A stretch of DNA of 52,926 nucleotides from MED-G82 sp964342675 (GTDB taxonomy: Bacteria; Pseudomonadota; Gammaproteobacteria; Magnimaribacterales; D2472): positions 1 through 52,926 of the forward strand of contig CAYFFR010000005.1 of assembly GCA_964342675.1 (NCBI GenBank). The letters run 5' to 3'. Below the pieces are notes generated by a model, which saw nothing but the letters and a program-made list of their open reading frames with translations, was not told where the DNA came from and did not search any database. This document shows positions 42,872 through 50,958 of the stretch, in pieces. The translations under genes were made by a program, and so were the position numbers. The first letter of the stretch is position 1, and each line of letters opens with the position of its first letter.

Positions 42872-44407
42872 TTGAACCCCTCAACCTCAACTATTGCATC
42901 TCTAGTTGCTCTAAGAGCCAAAGAACTTAAAGATAAGATCGCCTTCCATGATGATAGCCAGTCTATTACCTATCAGGATTTGCATACTCAAAGTGATTTA
43001 GTAGCAAAACATTTAGTAAGCAAAGGCATGTCCAAAGGCGATAAAGCTGCAATTTGGTCTCCTAACTCTATTAATTGGATTTTAGCAGCAATAGGTATAC
43101 AAAAAGCAGGTGGTGTTTTAGTCCCAATTAATACTAGGATGAAGGGCAAAGAAGCATCTTTCATATTAAATAAGTCTGAGTCTAAATACCTGTTTACAGA
43201 AAATAATTTTTTAGGAGTTGATTATTTATCATTGATCAAGACTGAATCAGTCCCAGCCTTAGATGAAATTTTTATTCTAAACAATAATGATGTTGAAATT
43301 CAGAATGATTTTAAAGACTTAATTAATTTTCAGACTGATGCCTTACTTCCAAATATAGAAGGTAGTGACATAGCTGATATAATTTTTACTTCAGGGACAA
43401 CTGGTGAACCAAAAGGGGTTATGGTGACACATAGTCAGAATCTGAGAGTTTTTGATTTCTGGTCCACGTATGTTGGACTTACAAATAAAGATCATTATTT
43501 AATTGTTAATCCATTTTTTCATACCTTTGGCTACAAGGCTGGTTGGTTAGCAGTTATCTTAAGAGGATGTACTGCTTATCCAGAACCAATATTTGATGTG
43601 GGTAAGATTTTAGAGAAAATAGATAAATATAAAATTACAATGCTTCCGGGACCTCCCACCCTGTATCAGTCTATATTGAGTTCTACAGATTTTGATCCAA
43701 CCAAAATTAATTCGTTAAGGCTAGGTGTGACTGGTGCAGCAAGTATCCCAGTTTCTCTAATACAGCAAATGAAAGAGGTTCTTGGTTTTGAGACTATTAT
43801 TACTGCTTATGGTTTAACAGAGAGTACGGGCGTAGCTACAATGTGTACACCTGACGATGATTATGAAACTATAGCCACAACATCTGGCAAGGCAATTCAC
43901 GACGTAGAAATTAAGTGTGTTGATTCTGATGGTAATCGTGTTAAAAATGGAGATCAAGGTGAGATTTTAGTACGAGGGTACAATGTGATGGAAGGTTACT
44001 ATGATAATGAAGATGCTACTCGAGAAACCTTAACAAAAGATGGGTGGCTGCATACCGGTGATGTAGGGGTGCTGGATGATAGAGGATATTTAAAGATTAC
44101 TGATAGAATAAAAGATATGTTTATTGTTGGTGGTTTTAATACTTACCCAGCTGAAATAGAAAATATTCTCTTAAATCATCAAGCTATATCACAGGTTGCA
44201 GTAATAGGTGTTAAAGACGAGAGAATGGGAGAGGTTGCCAAGGCTTTTATTGTTTTAAAAGAATCATCAAATACTTCTGAACAAGAATTAATCCAATGGG
44301 CTAAGGATAATATGGCAAATTATAAAGTTCCTAGAACAATTGAATTCTTAAATGATCTACCTGTAAATGCAGCAGGTAAAGTAATGAAATATAAGCTCAG
44401 ATATTAG
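42872..44407 (+). CDS. fadD3: Acyl-CoA synthetase FadD3 type (HIP-CoA ligase)
   Basis: 511 residues, TTG start three bases after the oxygenase gene. Adenylate-forming enzyme with the P-loop FTSGTTGEPKG, ITAYGLTE, the GWLHTGDVG aspartate motif and the late lysine region NAAGKVMKYKL. The segments INPFFHTFGYKAG-like VNPFFHTFGYKAG, TMLPGPPTLYQSIL and DRIKDMFIVGGFNTYPAEIE match FadD3, which activates HIP, the bicyclic C/D-ring remnant, for degradation. It closes the plus-strand cluster; tRNA-Arg on the other strand follows. Confidence 0.9.
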   Translation: MNPSTSTIASLVALRAKELKDKIAFHDDSQSITYQDLHTQSDLVAKHLVSKGMSKGDKAAIWSPNSINWILAAIGIQKAGGVLVPINTRMKGKEASFILNKSESKYLFTENNFLGVDYLSLIKTESVPALDEIFILNNNDVEIQNDFKDLINFQTDALLPNIEGSDIADIIFTSGTTGEPKGVMVTHSQNLRVFDFWSTYVGLTNKDHYLIVNPFFHTFGYKAGWLAVILRGCTAYPEPIFDVGKILEKIDKYKITMLPGPPTLYQSILSSTDFDPTKINSLRLGVTGAASIPVSLIQQMKEVLGFETIITAYGLTESTGVATMCTPDDDYETIATTSGKAIHDVEIKCVDSDGNRVKNGDQGEILVRGYNVMEGYYDNEDATRETLTKDGWLHTGDVGVLDDRGYLKITDRIKDMFIVGGFNTYPAEIENILLNHQAISQVAVIGVKDERMGEVAKAFIVLKESSNTSEQELIQWAKDNMANYKVPRTIEFLNDLPVNAAGKVMKYKLRY

Positions 44408-44454
44408 TGTTGCTTGATGTTTTTAGAAAAAATATTTTATTTAAGTTTAATTGG

Positions 44455-44529
44455 TGGTGCCCTCTCCAGGAATCGAACCTGGAACTACTCCTTAGGAGGG
44501 AGTTGTTATATCCGTTTAACTAAGAAGGC
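44455..44529 (-). tRNA. tRNA-Arg (CCU)
   Basis: The minus strand gives a 75-base cloverleaf beginning GCCTTCTTAGTTAAACGG. The anticodon stem ACTCC/GGAGT encloses the loop CTCCTAA (anticodon CCT), the T arm reads CCAGGTTCGATTCCTGG, and discriminator A with CCA is encoded. One G-U pair is in the acceptor stem. It reads AGG codons and separates the catabolic cluster from the FAD monooxygenase. Confidence 0.93.
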
Positions 44530-44577
44530 AACTGAACCCTATTTTAATTGATAGCAGAACAATAGATAAATCATTAA

Positions 44578-45750
44578 ATGAATATAAGATTAGTTGGAGC
44601 AGGTATTTCAGGTCTTGCATGTGCGACAGAATTAGCAACACTAGGCCATTCAGTAACGATTCATGAAGCATCATCTTCATTAGATGATATTGGAGCAGGT
44701 ATTCAGTTATCACCAAATGCAATGCACGTTTTAGCTGACTATGGCTTGAAGGAAGAGATTCTTGATTTAGGTTCTGAACCAGAGAAAATAATCTTTCAAT
44801 CCCATAATAGTCTTCAACCCCTTTTGAAGATTGATATTAAAAAAATTTCTAACAATAATTATCAGAATCATTATATTCATATCCATAGAGCTGATCTAAT
44901 TAAAACTTTATATACAAAAGCAGTATCTTTAGGTGTAAGAGTCAGATTTAATTCGAAAGGATTAGATTTTAAGCATGAGAATGATTGTATAGAGCTTCGT
45001 TTGTCTAATAACGAATCAAAAACTTGTGATTTATTAATTGCTGCTGATGGAGTGAAGTCTTTATTTCGGAACAAGATAGCTTCCAGTAATAAAAGATTTT
45101 TTTCTGGCAAGGTTGCCTGGCGATGTCTTATTGAACCAAAAGAATATGTAAAATCTTTTTCCTTAAACCATGCATATGCTTTTTTAGGACCGAAAAATCA
45201 TTTAGTCGCTTATCCGATTAGAAATAATCAGCTAATCAATATAGTAGCAATTACCAGTGCGAAAGAATGGATTGAGGAAGAGTGGTCTATTCCGGGAACC
45301 AAAGAGGAGCTATTAAAAAATTTTTTGGATTGGCATCCCAAGATCAATCACTTAATTGATTCATGCAGTGAGGTACATAAGTGGGGCTTATTTGATCATG
45401 AGCAGTTAAATGTATGGTCATTTAAGAACTTAGTATTGCTAGGTGATGCTTGTCATCCAATGTTACCTTTTATGGCTCAAGGTGGTGCTGCAGGTATCGA
45501 GAGCGGATTTATTCTAGCTAAGTTGATTGATAAACATCAAGATAATCTTAACCTAGCATTCACTAGCTATAAAGAAATGAGAGATAAAAGAACCTTTTAT
45601 CTCCAAAATGTATCTAGATCAAATGGCATAATCTTCCATCTTCACCCAATATTTAGATGGCTTGTCTTTAAGTGGGCAAGTATTTTCCCTTTTATCATAG
45701 AAAATCGAAATAAAAGAGTATTTAACTTCAATCCATTGAAGGAATTTTAG
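44578..45750 (+). CDS. FAD-dependent aromatic hydroxylase (salicylate/3-hydroxybenzoate hydroxylase type)
   Basis: 390-residue class A flavoprotein monooxygenase. FAD-binding GAGISGLACATELA at the N-terminus, the DG motif AADGVKSLFR, and the second FAD motif LLGDACHPMLPFMAQGGAAGIES. These are closest in style to salicylate 1-hydroxylase and 3-hydroxybenzoate 6-hydroxylase, which use NAD(P)H directly to hydroxylate phenols. Its nearness to the steroid-type cluster, which lacks HsaAB, makes it a candidate phenol-to-catechol hydroxylase for that pathway, but a tRNA gene intervenes and this is only inference. Confidence 0.82.
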   Translation: MNIRLVGAGISGLACATELATLGHSVTIHEASSSLDDIGAGIQLSPNAMHVLADYGLKEEILDLGSEPEKIIFQSHNSLQPLLKIDIKKISNNNYQNHYIHIHRADLIKTLYTKAVSLGVRVRFNSKGLDFKHENDCIELRLSNNESKTCDLLIAADGVKSLFRNKIASSNKRFFSGKVAWRCLIEPKEYVKSFSLNHAYAFLGPKNHLVAYPIRNNQLINIVAITSAKEWIEEEWSIPGTKEELLKNFLDWHPKINHLIDSCSEVHKWGLFDHEQLNVWSFKNLVLLGDACHPMLPFMAQGGAAGIESGFILAKLIDKHQDNLNLAFTSYKEMRDKRTFYLQNVSRSNGIIFHLHPIFRWLVFKWASIFPFIIENRNKRVFNFNPLKEF

Positions 45751-45805
45751 GTTAATTGATTAGGTCTTTCATGACTATTTCATTAAAATAATAAAAACTC
45801 TAAAT

Positions 45806-47749
45806 ATGAGCGACTTTATTAACATTTTTCTACCAGACGGGACAGAAAGAGAACTTCCAAAAAAGTCTAATGGTTTTGATCTAGCTAAATCTATAGGTCC
45901 AGGATTGGCTAAATCAGCAGTTGCTATGACTATTGATGAAGTGCAATGCGATCTATCTGATGAAATTTCTTCAGGATCTACTGTCTCAATTATCACGATT
46001 GAATCTGAAGAAGGACTAGAAATTATGCGCCATACTCTGGCAGCACAAGTTCTCGCTTCGGCTGTTAAGCACTTATACCCGAATGCAAAACTTGCTATAG
46101 GCCCAACTATAGAAGATGGCTTTTATTATGATGTTCTATTTGAGGAACAAATTTCATTGGACGATCTTCAATCCATAGAATCTGAGATGAAAAAAATTAT
46201 TAAAAATAAATCATTAATTAAAAAAGATCTTTATAACAAGAAATCAGCTATCAAGTTATTTAAAGATCTAAATGAAGACTATAAAGTAGAGATCATTAGT
46301 AGTTCCGATCAAAAAGCACCATATCAGATTTATACTCAAGACAAAACAGGCTTTATAGATCTTTGCCATGGACCACATCTACCTTCTCTAGACTTCATAG
46401 GTGAATTTAAATTAACCAACCTTTCTGGGGCTTATTGGCAAGGAGATTCCAAGAATAAGATGTTAACAAGAATATATGGAACTGCATGGAGAAGTAAAAA
46501 AGAACTGGATGCTTATTTAGACAGAATCCAAGAGTCTGAAAAGAGAGATCATAGAAAATTGGCTAAGGAAATGGACTTGTTTCATTTCCAAGAAGATGCT
46601 CCTGGTATGGTTTTTTGGCATTCTAGAGGCTGGTCAGTATTTATCGCTCTAGAAAACTACATTCGCAATAAACTTAATCTAGCGGGATATCAAGAAATAC
46701 GAACTCCTGAAGTGGTAGATAGAAAATTATGGGAAGCTTCAGGCCATTGGGATAAATATAGAGAACATATGTTTATTACCGAGATTGATGAAGAGCACGC
46801 TAATGAAAAAAGAACCAATGCTCTAAAGCCAATGAATTGCCCTTGTCATGTTCAGATCTATAACCATGGATTAAAATCTTATAGAGACTTGCCTGTTAGA
46901 TTGTCTGAGTTTGGATCATGCCATCGTTACGAGCCTTCTGGAACTTTACATGGCTTGATGAGAGTAAGAGGCTTTACACAAGATGACGCACATATTTTTT
47001 GTACTGAGACTCAAATTGAAGATGAGACCGCTTCATTCATATCTCTACTTTCAGATATTTATGCAGATTTAGGCTTTAAAAAATTTGATATAAGATTTTC
47101 AACTAGACCAAAAATTCGAGTTGGTGATGATAAGATTTGGGATCAAGCTGAATCTTCTCTTGAAAATGCTATTAAAAAGCTTGACTTACCATATGAGACC
47201 CAAGAAGGAGAAGGAGCATTTTATGGACCCAAACTTGATTTTGTCTTAACTGATGCTATAGGAAGAGAATGGCAATGTGGTACCTTCCAAGCTGATTTTA
47301 ATCTCCCAGAAAGATTGAATGCCAAATATGTTGATGAACATGGCAAGAAACAAACTCCAGTCATGATGCATCGCGCAATATTAGGTTCTTTTGAAAGGTT
47401 CATAGGGATTCTGATTGAAAACTATTCAGGTAAGCTGCCACTATGGCTAGCACCAGTTCAGCTTGCTCTTTTAACTGTTACGGACGAAGCAATGAGTTAT
47501 ACAAATCTCCTAAAAGATGAATTTGAAAAATATGGAATAAGAACTGAAATAGATACTAGAAATGAAAAAATAGGTTATAAAATTAGAGAACACAGCTCTT
47601 ATAAAACACAATTAATGGCAATTATTGGTAAATCAGAAGTTAAAAATAAAACTGTTTCTATTCGAACCTTAAGTGATAGCGAAACAAAAAGTTATTCCAT
47701 TAAGGAAGCAGTTAGTGAAATGAAGAAGTTATGTAAAATACCCAAATGA
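45806..47749 (+). CDS. thrS: Threonyl-tRNA synthetase
   Basis: 647 residues, standard ThrRS size. Order: N-terminal TGS domain (INIFLPDGTERELP), editing domain with HTLAAQVLASAVKHLYP and the HxxxH/CHGPHLP zinc-like site, the class II catalytic core (MNCPCHVQIY, VRGFTQDDAHIFC, EGAFYGPKLDF, MMHRAILGSFERF) and the C-terminal anticodon-binding domain. It is not followed by infC-rpmI-rplT, the usual gammaproteobacterial continuation, but by a riboswitch-controlled metY. Confidence 0.98.
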   Translation: MSDFINIFLPDGTERELPKKSNGFDLAKSIGPGLAKSAVAMTIDEVQCDLSDEISSGSTVSIITIESEEGLEIMRHTLAAQVLASAVKHLYPNAKLAIGPTIEDGFYYDVLFEEQISLDDLQSIESEMKKIIKNKSLIKKDLYNKKSAIKLFKDLNEDYKVEIISSSDQKAPYQIYTQDKTGFIDLCHGPHLPSLDFIGEFKLTNLSGAYWQGDSKNKMLTRIYGTAWRSKKELDAYLDRIQESEKRDHRKLAKEMDLFHFQEDAPGMVFWHSRGWSVFIALENYIRNKLNLAGYQEIRTPEVVDRKLWEASGHWDKYREHMFITEIDEEHANEKRTNALKPMNCPCHVQIYNHGLKSYRDLPVRLSEFGSCHRYEPSGTLHGLMRVRGFTQDDAHIFCTETQIEDETASFISLLSDIYADLGFKKFDIRFSTRPKIRVGDDKIWDQAESSLENAIKKLDLPYETQEGEGAFYGPKLDFVLTDAIGREWQCGTFQADFNLPERLNAKYVDEHGKKQTPVMMHRAILGSFERFIGILIENYSGKLPLWLAPVQLALLTVTDEAMSYTNLLKDEFEKYGIRTEIDTRNEKIGYKIREHSSYKTQLMAIIGKSEVKNKTVSIRTLSDSETKSYSIKEAVSEMKKLCKIPK

Positions 47750-47789
47750 TTGATTTCATCTATCTTTCTTATATTAATTCAAAAAACTC

Positions 47790-47817
47790 TTTACAAAAAT
47801 TTAATCTCATTTAATAT
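47790..47817 (+). promoter_or_regulatory. Candidate sigma-70 promoter upstream of the metY riboswitch
   Basis: TTTACA at 47790-47795 and TAATAT at 47812-47817 with a 16-base spacer. The predicted transcription start near 47824 would place the SAM-II aptamer at the very 5' end of the metY leader. Confidence 0.5.
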
Positions 47818-47822
47818 TCAAC

Positions 47823-47872
47823 TATCGCTGATTTGTCTAGCTTTCGGGCGATTAATAAAAAGCTGAAAAAGA
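47823..47872 (+). ncRNA. SAM-II riboswitch
   Basis: The metY leader folds as a SAM-II (metA-type) pseudoknot. P1 is ATCGC (47824-47828) with GCGAT (47848-47852). The conserved TGATTT follows the 5' strand of P1. AGCTTT (47839-47844) in the loop pairs with AAAGCT (47859-47864) downstream to make the pseudoknot, joined by the A-rich TTAATAAA, and GAAAAAG closes the element. The core words match the known Env8 SAM-II aptamer (CUGAUUU, AUAAA, AGCU-AAAAAG). SAM binding should hide the metY ribosome site or favour early termination; the aptamer ends about 60 bases before the start, and no clear terminator is seen. Confidence 0.82.
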
Positions 47873-47933
47873 TTCTGATCCAATTAGTAAATGCCTTATT
47901 TAAAGATATTAAAGTAGCTAGGAGACTAAATTT

Positions 47934-49229
47934 ATGTCAAAAGATTATACAAACCCTGAAACCATAGGCCTGCATGCAGGATGGCGAAAAGATGAGAATA
48001 CGAACTCTGTAGCAGTTCCCATTCATCAAACTAGCAGCTATCAATTTGATAATACAGATCATGCTGCAAATTTATTTTCATTATCTGAATTAGGAAATAT
48101 TTATTCCAGAATAATGAATCCAACCAATGCAGTTTTAGAAGAACGAGTTGCAGCTATAGAAGGCGGGGTTGGTTCCTTATCACTTGCTTCAGGTCAAGCT
48201 GCATCGGCATATGCAATACAGAATATCGCAAAGCATGGCGATAATATTGTTGCTTCCACTCATTTGTATGGTGGAACATATAACCAGTTTAAGAACCCTT
48301 TTTCAGATATTGGAATTGAAGTTCGTTTTGTAGATCCTGAAGATCCAAAGAATTTCTTGGAAGCAACAGATGAGAATACTAGAGCTTATTATGGTGAGGT
48401 TCTACCAAATCCATCATTTAAAGTATTTCCTATTAATGAAGTTGCTGAAATAGGAGAGCCTTTAGGAATTCCTTTAATTGTAGATAATACTGCTGCACCT
48501 GTTATTTGTAGGCCATTTGATTATGGAGCAGCAATTGTTATCCATTCAACAACTAAATATATTGGAGGGCATGGGACATCAATTGGTGGAATCATAGTAG
48601 ATAGTGGAAATTTTGAATGGAAAAAATTTCCTGATAGACAACCAGCACTAAATTCACCTGATCCTTCATACCATGGAGCAGTTTGGACTGAAGCTGCAGA
48701 GCCGCTTGGACCAATTGCATATATTCTAAAAGCGCGAACAACTCTTTTAAGGGATATGGGTGCTGCGATGAGCCCATTTAATGCATTTCTATTTATTCAA
48801 GGTTTAGAGACTCTAACCCTTAGGATCAGAGAGCATTCTAAAAATGCTAAGTCTGTTGCAGATTTTCTAAAAAAACATAAGAACGTTATCTCAGTTAGTC
48901 ACCCAAGTGTTGCTGAGGGAGTATATAAGGAAAGAGCTAATAAATATCTTGATGGAGGTGAAGGAGGCTTGCTTGGTTTTGAAATTAAAGGAGGTCTAGA
49001 ATCAGGTAAGAAATTTATTGATTCATTGGAGATGTTCTATCATGTTGCAAATATAGGTGATTCAAGAAGTCTTGCCATTCACCCTGCTAGCACCACACAC
49101 TCTCAATTAACAGAAACAGAGTTAGCATCTGCAGGTGTATCACCTGGCTATATTAGGTTATCTATTGGTTTAGAGCATATCGATGATATTCTTGCTGATT
49201 TAGAACAAGCTTTTAATAAAGCTCAGTAA
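47934..49229 (+). CDS. metY: O-acetylhomoserine sulfhydrylase (MetY)
   Basis: 431 residues of the Cys/Met-metabolism PLP family. PLP-lysine Lys208 in HSTTKYIGGHG, the TIGLHAGW opening, YSRIMNPTNAVLEERVAAIEGG and THLYGGTYNQF. The length and GGTYNQF signature fit O-acetylhomoserine aminocarboxypropyltransferase, which makes homocysteine from O-acetylhomoserine and sulfide, over cystathionine gamma-synthase. A TAGGAGAC ribosome site precedes the ATG. The SAM-II riboswitch upstream fits a role in methionine synthesis. Confidence 0.92.
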   Translation: MSKDYTNPETIGLHAGWRKDENTNSVAVPIHQTSSYQFDNTDHAANLFSLSELGNIYSRIMNPTNAVLEERVAAIEGGVGSLSLASGQAASAYAIQNIAKHGDNIVASTHLYGGTYNQFKNPFSDIGIEVRFVDPEDPKNFLEATDENTRAYYGEVLPNPSFKVFPINEVAEIGEPLGIPLIVDNTAAPVICRPFDYGAAIVIHSTTKYIGGHGTSIGGIIVDSGNFEWKKFPDRQPALNSPDPSYHGAVWTEAAEPLGPIAYILKARTTLLRDMGAAMSPFNAFLFIQGLETLTLRIREHSKNAKSVADFLKKHKNVISVSHPSVAEGVYKERANKYLDGGEGGLLGFEIKGGLESGKKFIDSLEMFYHVANIGDSRSLAIHPASTTHSQLTETELASAGVSPGYIRLSIGLEHIDDILADLEQAFNKAQ

Positions 49230-49244
49230 AAGAGAGGCACTCAA

Positions 49245-49721
49245 ATACCCAGCATTTCTTATATTATTATTGGCTCATCATCAGAGCTAAAGAGAGTTTC
49301 TCGGTATAAAGTTGAAAAGGACACCCAGTGTGTTTTATTTTCCATTGACTCATTACGAGACCAAGAAAAGGAATTAGATGAGACTATTTCTAAAATAGAT
49401 TCAGCAGTTATTTCTTTAATACCAGTTGGTTTTTTCCCCAATAAAAAAGCTAGAATGCAATTGTTAGAATATACTAAGGCCGGCAAACAATTTTGGGGTT
49501 TATATTTAAATAATGTGACTATTCAACAAGCCTTTAAATTTAAAAAATTAAAACCTTTACTTGAAAAAGGTATTTATTTTTCAAAAGATCTCTATATGTC
49601 CGTTGGGGGGATAGGTAAGATTCAAAAGAATGCTTTTAAAGAATTAACTAAGCGGTTATCTTTAAGGCTTGATTCTCAAAAACCAATCAATGGTTTGAGT
49701 TCAAAATTTAGGCAGTTTTAA
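49245..49721 (+). CDS. Unrecognised protein with probable AUA start codon
   Basis: The frame is open from the metY stop (49227-49229, same frame) to 49721, but it has no ATG, GTG or TTG until ATG 49455, which would give only 88 residues. AGAGAGG at 49231-49237 sits seven bases before an ATA at 49245, giving 158 residues: a hydrophobic strand (SYIIIGSSSELKR), an acidic-basic helical part, ISLIPVGFFPNKKARMQL, then GKQFWGLYLNNVTIQQAF and a basic C-terminus. The upstream 70 codons read like real coding sequence. No family recognised. It lies three bases before ccmA. Confidence 0.55.
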   Translation: MPSISYIIIGSSSELKRVSRYKVEKDTQCVLFSIDSLRDQEKELDETISKIDSAVISLIPVGFFPNKKARMQLLEYTKAGKQFWGLYLNNVTIQQAFKFKKLKPLLEKGIYFSKDLYMSVGGIGKIQKNAFKELTKRLSLRLDSQKPINGLSSKFRQF

Positions 49722-49723
49722 AA

Positions 49724-50296
49724 ATGCAATATCTAAAACAGATTGAAAATGTTTCTTATCATATCAATGGGAAAAGGCTCTTTGATAGTTTGAGTTGGTC
49801 TATCTCTCGAAATAATTTTTATCATATCCAGGGAGATAATGGTTCTGGAAAAACAACATTACTTAGAATTCTCCTTGGTATTACTTTCCCAACTAAAGGA
49901 AGGGTGATTAATAATATTAATAAGTTTTCTTCATGTTTCTTAGGTCATAAATTACCCATCAAAGAATATTTAACTGTTAGAGAGAATATAAAATTAATTC
50001 TAAAAACTAACTCTGTTGATGATATTAAACAAACTTTACAGAGATTAGATTTAGTGCGCGAACTAGATCTCACTACCTCATCTTTGTCTTTTGGACAAAA
50101 GAAGAAACTAGCACTTCTTCCTAGCATCACTGAACATCATGACTTATATGTTTTAGATGAACCATTTGTTGGCTTAGACTCTGTAACGATAGATTTTTTA
50201 GAAGAAATCTTTTTATCTAAAACTAATCATGATTCTGCAGTTGTGTTTACTTCGCATATTGCTAGTAAATTTCAAGGAGAAGTAATCAGGCTGTAA
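49724..50296 (+). CDS. ccmA: Heme exporter ATP-binding protein CcmA
   Basis: 190-residue ABC ATPase, slightly short. Walker A is GDNGSGKTTLLRIL, the signature motif is the variant LSFGQKKKLALL, and Walker B is LYVLDEPFVGLDS. In System I cytochrome c maturation, CcmA with CcmB drives release of holo-CcmE from CcmC-CcmD. Gene order and size identify it as CcmA. It opens the ccm operon here. Confidence 0.93.
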   Translation: MQYLKQIENVSYHINGKRLFDSLSWSISRNNFYHIQGDNGSGKTTLLRILLGITFPTKGRVINNINKFSSCFLGHKLPIKEYLTVRENIKLILKTNSVDDIKQTLQRLDLVRELDLTTSSLSFGQKKKLALLPSITEHHDLYVLDEPFVGLDSVTIDFLEEIFLSKTNHDSAVVFTSHIASKFQGEVIRL

Positions 50297-50302
50297 TATA
50301 TT

Positions 50303-50953
50303 ATGAAAGACTTAATCTACATTGAGGTTTATAAGAGATCACGGAAGCTTCGATCATGGCTAGGCCCAATTTTGCTATTTACTATGATTATGCTTGCATT
50401 TCCTTTAAGCATTGATCGCTTAAATTTTAATTTTAATGATTTATACTTATCTTTGATAGTCGTTTCCTTGTTAATGACAATATACCTATCTATTGATGAT
50501 ATCTTCTTTGAAGATTATGAAGATGGTTCTTTAGAACAAAATCTTATTCATCATGGCTCTTTATTTACAACGGTTTTGTCTAAAACCATAGCTCTTATCT
50601 TCATGACAATATTGCCTTTATCTTTGCTGGCTGTAATATTTGCATCTGCGAATGGAATCTCCAATCTGATTTACATTGAGATATTTTTTATATGTTTTTT
50701 TTGCCAAATTATTTTTTTAAATACCTTTTTATTTGGTAGTGCTATAGGTGTCAATAAAGGCGGCATGCTCGGTATAATAGTTGTTATGCCAATTGCCCTT
50801 CCAACCATAGTTTTATTTGGAAAGAGCATGAATGCAATTGAAAATAACTTTTTAATTGAACCACTGATTGCAATGTCTGCAGGAATTTCTATATTGTCCA
50901 CAATATTGATATCTTTTATCAGCGGAATAGCACTAAAAACACATTTGGAATAA
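50303..50953 (+). CDS. ccmB: Heme exporter membrane protein CcmB
   Basis: 216 residues with about six hydrophobic segments (near 18-35, 45-62, 90-115, 120-145, 155-172, 190-210). The N-terminal region EVYKRSRKLRSWLGPILLFTMI and the RLNFNF block have the CcmB pattern, and an acidic stretch (DDIFFEDYEDGSLEQ) follows the second segment. It is the permease partner of CcmA. Assignment depends partly on position between ccmA and ccmC. Confidence 0.9.
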   Translation: MKDLIYIEVYKRSRKLRSWLGPILLFTMIMLAFPLSIDRLNFNFNDLYLSLIVVSLLMTIYLSIDDIFFEDYEDGSLEQNLIHHGSLFTTVLSKTIALIFMTILPLSLLAVIFASANGISNLIYIEIFFICFFCQIIFLNTFLFGSAIGVNKGGMLGIIVVMPIALPTIVLFGKSMNAIENNFLIEPLIAMSAGISILSTILISFISGIALKTHLE

Positions 50954-50958
50954 ATGAC

